A stretch of DNA of 8,617 nt. Origin: Victivallales bacterium (GTDB lineage Bacteria > Verrucomicrobiota > Lentisphaeria > Oligosphaerales > Oligosphaeraceae). The stretch lies in NCBI GenBank assembly GCA_017458805.1, contig JAFTAC010000170.1, positions 1-8,617 of the forward strand. Direction: 5' to 3'. A program made the translations under genes and the position numbers. The notes beneath the pieces were generated by a model. The model saw only the letters and a program-made list of their open reading frames with translations. It did no database searches and had not been told where the DNA came from. Positions 6,451 to 8,617 of the stretch are shown here, piece after piece (the stretch's first letter is position 1; every line of letters starts with the position of its first letter).

Positions 6451-7266
6451 ATGACCAGCAAAAAATATATCCCAATGGACCTGGCATTTGAGCATTACGC
6501 CCATGTGAAGCAGGACCTTAACTCGTTTGAATACGCCAAGATATGCGCGGAGATGAGCAATCCGCGCTATGTCACCGTCACGGAGGCGGAGGGGCTTGAC
6601 CTCTACCTGAAGGGTGAGCTTCTGCTTCCAGACAAGGTGCGCGTCGTCTGGATGCATGACGTGGAACGCCCCAACGACAACCTCCTGGCACGCCGCATGG
6701 CGGAGATGGAACACGCTTTTGGCTTCCGAAGCAGTTTCAACATCCGCGTGGTCTGCGCCATCGATGACGAGTGGCGGCAGGACCTTCTGAAAATCGCCGC
6801 GCTGGGAGACCACGACATCGAATACCAGCACGAAGACCTCGTCATCACTCAGGGCGACCAGACGGCGGGACTGGAGAGCTTCCGCAGCAATCTCGCCTAC
6901 CTCCGCACCTTCTTCCCGAAAATCCGTGTCGCCTTCGGACACGGCGTCTATAAGTCGGGCATCGATTCGGCTGCCCTCTTCCGCACCAATGGCGAATACG
7001 ACCAGAAGCTGCTGGACGAATGCGGATTGCCAAAGTTCGGCGAGTTCTACTTCTTCATGAACCATCTTCGCAAGGAGCTGGGTGACCGCTTTCGCCATGT
7101 CAGCGAGGGTACGAACTGCTATGGCGGCGACGACTTCGTCGCGGAACTGAAGAAATGCCGCGAAGGCGACGTGATGTTCTTCCTGCAGCATCCCACCTGG
7201 TGGTCCAGCAACTACGACTTCAACGACCTAAAGCGCATCATGCGCACATCTGTGTTCTTCCATTAA
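6451..7266 (+). CDS. Polysaccharide-deacetylase-like (NodB-type) protein
   Basis: A 271-residue protein without a signal peptide, so probably cytoplasmic. It follows the pattern of the carbohydrate esterase 4-like superfamily. WMHDVE (67-72) places Asp70 at the first strand, and RRMAEMEHAFGFRSSF (81-96) is the usual helix-strand that follows. HDIEYQHEDL (121-130) puts His127 in the metal-site position. FGHGVYKSGIDS (163-173) is the 'HG.P.S..D' motif with His164, and FLQHPTWW (244-251) gives His247 at the end. Classical deacetylases have a second His four residues after the first (HxxxH); here that position is Val131, so the metal site may be altered. Members remove acetyl groups from glycans or act on related substrates. 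It lies 108 bp after the secreted protein and 183 bp before the aminopeptidase-like gene, all on one strand. No Shine-Dalgarno sequence precedes the ATG. The fold is fairly sure, the activity is not. Confidence 0.75.
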   Translation: MTSKKYIPMDLAFEHYAHVKQDLNSFEYAKICAEMSNPRYVTVTEAEGLDLYLKGELLLPDKVRVVWMHDVERPNDNLLARRMAEMEHAFGFRSSFNIRVVCAIDDEWRQDLLKIAALGDHDIEYQHEDLVITQGDQTAGLESFRSNLAYLRTFFPKIRVAFGHGVYKSGIDSAALFRTNGEYDQKLLDECGLPKFGEFYFFMNHLRKELGDRFRHVSEGTNCYGGDDFVAELKKCREGDVMFFLQHPTWWSSNYDFNDLKRIMRTSVFFH

Positions 7267-7276
7267 TTTATTAATA

Positions 7277-7430
7277 GAGGTAATTTCAAAACTAGCGTGA
7301 AATGCGCTAAGAGATGTGCGCAGTGGCTAAGGCAACGGCTCGAAGCCGCACTTTCGTGCGGCGAAAGGCGTTGCCAACGCCAATGTGTTCATGTCGACGC
7401 GCATTTCAATGATAGTTTTGAAATTACCTC
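7277..7430. mobile_element. 154-bp imperfect palindrome with 4-bp flanking repeat (MITE-like, or structured RNA)
   Basis: The ends GAGGTAATTTCAAAACTA (7277-7294) and its exact complement (7413-7430) form an 18-bp terminal inverted repeat. Inside, TGAAATGCGC (7298-7307) pairs with 7399-7408, GGCAACG (7331-7337) with 7369-7375, and GCCGCAC (7345-7351) with GTGCGGC (7356-7362). The two 23-nt stretches at 7308-7330 and 7376-7398 have equal length and about 13 of 23 pairing positions, so the whole unit is one long hairpin. AATA flanks it directly on both sides (7273-7276 and 7431-7434), as expected for a target-site duplication, although the surroundings are AT-rich. On the minus strand the apical loop reads GAAA, a GNRA tetraloop. 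It has no coding capacity. It fills most of the gap between the deacetylase-like and aminopeptidase-like genes and ends 7 nt before the next Shine-Dalgarno sequence. Confidence 0.6.
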
Positions 7431-7437
7431 AATAATT

Positions 7438-7442
7438 AAGGA
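7438..7442 (+). promoter_or_regulatory. Ribosome binding site of the M28-like gene
   Basis: AAGGA lies 7 nt before the ATG at 7450 and fixes that start. It begins 8 nt after the end of the 154-bp palindrome, so folding of the palindrome in mRNA could influence translation here. Confidence 0.65.
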
Positions 7443-7449
7443 CATAACC

Positions 7450-8617
7450 ATGACCATTCTTTCCGACACTCTCAAAAAACTCTACAACGCGATTGATGTT
7501 GATTCCATCCAGAAGCGCGCCGAAATCATGAATGGATTCGAGCGCAACTACGGGCAGGCCAATTTCAAGAAATCCGCCTACTGCTGCCAGCAGTTCATGC
7601 TGGCGGCTGGCCTTCAAAACGTCCAGATGCTCCCCATCCCCTGCGATGGCGTGTCCACCTTCGGAGACTACATCATCCCGCAGGCCTGGGACCGCACGGG
7701 ACGCTCGTTCCTACAAATCGAGGACAAGAAGCTCTCCTACGAAGATGCTATGATTTGCGACACGGACAAGACCCCCTTCGCGGCTGGCATGTGGAGCATG
7801 CCCACTCCTCCCGAAGGTGTCCACGCCGAAATCGTTGACTGGGAGGCACTTGACAAGGAGAATCCCGATGTGGAGGGGAAGTTCGTGCTCATAACCTTCA
7901 ACTCCTACCGAAAAGCGTATCTCTATTGCGTTGAGCATAATGCAGCCGCCATCATCGTCAGCGACTCCGCCGCACCGAAGGAGACCTACGATGAAATCCG
8001 CTGGAGCAACGGCATCGGTCGCATTGGATGGTATCACACAAAGGATGACAAGCGCGGCGTCATCTTCTGCATCACTCCCCGCAAGGCGGACTTCATCCGC
8101 TCGCTCCTTGCCAAGGGAAAGCCCGTGAAGGCGTATGGCGTAATGAACACAAAAGTCTATGACGACGAGCTTTACACTGTTACAGGCATCGTGCCTGGCG
8201 CAGACAAGAAGGAAGTGCTGCTCATCGCCCATATCTACGAACCCTTCGTTGCGGATGATGCGGCTGGAGCCACGCAGGCCATCGCCGTCGCATGCGCCAT
8301 CCGCGACCTGGTCGCCAAGAAGAAGCTGCCGCCCTTGAAGCACACCCTGCGTGTCGTCGTCTCCATGGAGCGATATGGCTTCAGCGGGTGGTTCGCCGAC
8401 CCTGCCAATGTCAATAAGACACTCCATGTGTTCAGCTTCGACAGCACCTGCCACGTCCACAAATACACTGACGGACGCATGGAGACGGGTCTCCGCACAA
8501 CTGCGGAATCCGCTCCCTCCTTCACCGACTACGTCCTGCGCTACGCCTTGGAACAGTACAAGAACGTGCTGCATTTCCACACGGAGAACGGCAGTCTCTC
8601 CGATGACACCTTCATGT
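7450..8617 (+). CDS. M28-like aminopeptidase with PA-type insertion (3' end outside window)
   Basis: 389 complete codons are visible and the frame is still open at the right edge. The start is set by AAGGA 7 nt upstream. There is no signal peptide, which suggests a cytoplasmic protein. An N-terminal helical part (1-50) is followed by a region like a protease-associated insertion (about 120-245; VEGKFVLITF at 141-150 and AAAIIVSDSA at 165-174 are typical). The catalytic part follows: VLLIAH with His261, ADDAAG with Asp269 (as in 'NDNASG'), VSMERYG with Glu307, and FSFDSTC with Asp331. These are the expected order of M28-type zinc ligands and general base. Where M28 enzymes have 'SDH', this protein has SDD (384-386), so a ligand His appears replaced. 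It probably belongs to an M28/DUF4910-like group of di-zinc aminopeptidases. It may be co-transcribed with the deacetylase-like gene, with the palindrome between them. The substrate is unknown. Confidence 0.8.
   Translation, partial: MTILSDTLKKLYNAIDVDSIQKRAEIMNGFERNYGQANFKKSAYCCQQFMLAAGLQNVQMLPIPCDGVSTFGDYIIPQAWDRTGRSFLQIEDKKLSYEDAMICDTDKTPFAAGMWSMPTPPEGVHAEIVDWEALDKENPDVEGKFVLITFNSYRKAYLYCVEHNAAAIIVSDSAAPKETYDEIRWSNGIGRIGWYHTKDDKRGVIFCITPRKADFIRSLLAKGKPVKAYGVMNTKVYDDELYTVTGIVPGADKKEVLLIAHIYEPFVADDAAGATQAIAVACAIRDLVAKKKLPPLKHTLRVVVSMERYGFSGWFADPANVNKTLHVFSFDSTCHVHKYTDGRMETGLRTTAESAPSFTDYVLRYALEQYKNVLHFHTENGSLSDDTFM

Noticed and set aside
6445..7191. Open frame of 248 codons on the minus strand
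   Set aside because: Antisense to the deacetylase-like gene, in the codon phase that yields long shadows; no ribosome binding site and no recognisable motif.
7331..7375. Inner hairpin of the 154-bp palindrome as a simple intrinsic terminator
   Set aside because: No T-run follows on either strand, and it is embedded in longer pairing arms that a terminator would not need.
7711..8580. Open frame of 289 codons on the minus strand
   Set aside because: Antisense to the M28-like gene, which shows the metal-ligand motifs. The shadow has no domain pattern.

Overview
The window carries six protein-coding genes and several unusual non-coding structures. Gene density, about 50% GC coding sequence, AT-rich spacers and the gene content (secreted glycoside-hydrolase-like protein, Gfo/Idh/MocA oxidoreductase, polysaccharide-deacetylase-like protein, M28-like aminopeptidase) suggest a carbohydrate-degrading bacterium of the PVC group, most like Lentisphaerota/Victivallales. 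This assignment is an inference from protein style; no rRNA, tRNA or marker gene is present to prove it.

Layout. Positions 1-1296 (minus) hold the first 432 codons of a gene that runs off the left edge; I read it as a SecA-derived protein that has lost its ATPase motifs. A 487-bp spacer (1297-1783) follows, with a good minus-strand promoter for that gene, a GC-richer island of about 105 bp and a perfect 24-nt hairpin. Positions 1784-2803 and 2830-3309 (both minus) are a two-gene unit: a cytoplasmic cyclophilin is transcribed first, then a Gfo/Idh/MocA oxidoreductase 26 bp later, each with a clear Shine-Dalgarno sequence. A divergent intergenic region (3310-3453) holds a near-consensus plus-strand promoter, a dyad and a 7-bp tandem repeat.

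On the plus strand, 3454-6342 encodes a 962-residue secreted protein with glycoside-hydrolase character, 6451-7266 a cytoplasmic polysaccharide-deacetylase-like protein, and 7450-8617 (open at the right edge) a PA/M28-type aminopeptidase-like protein. Between the last two lies a 154-bp imperfect palindrome flanked by a 4-bp direct repeat, which resembles a MITE or a large structured RNA.

Together, the plus-strand genes and the oxidoreductase are consistent with glycan or glycoconjugate use, but no substrate can be named from sequence. The most notable items are the SecA-like pseudo-ATPase and the 154-bp palindrome. Several proteins (SecA-like, oxidoreductase, deacetylase-like, M28-like) appear to lack one or more canonical active-site residues.
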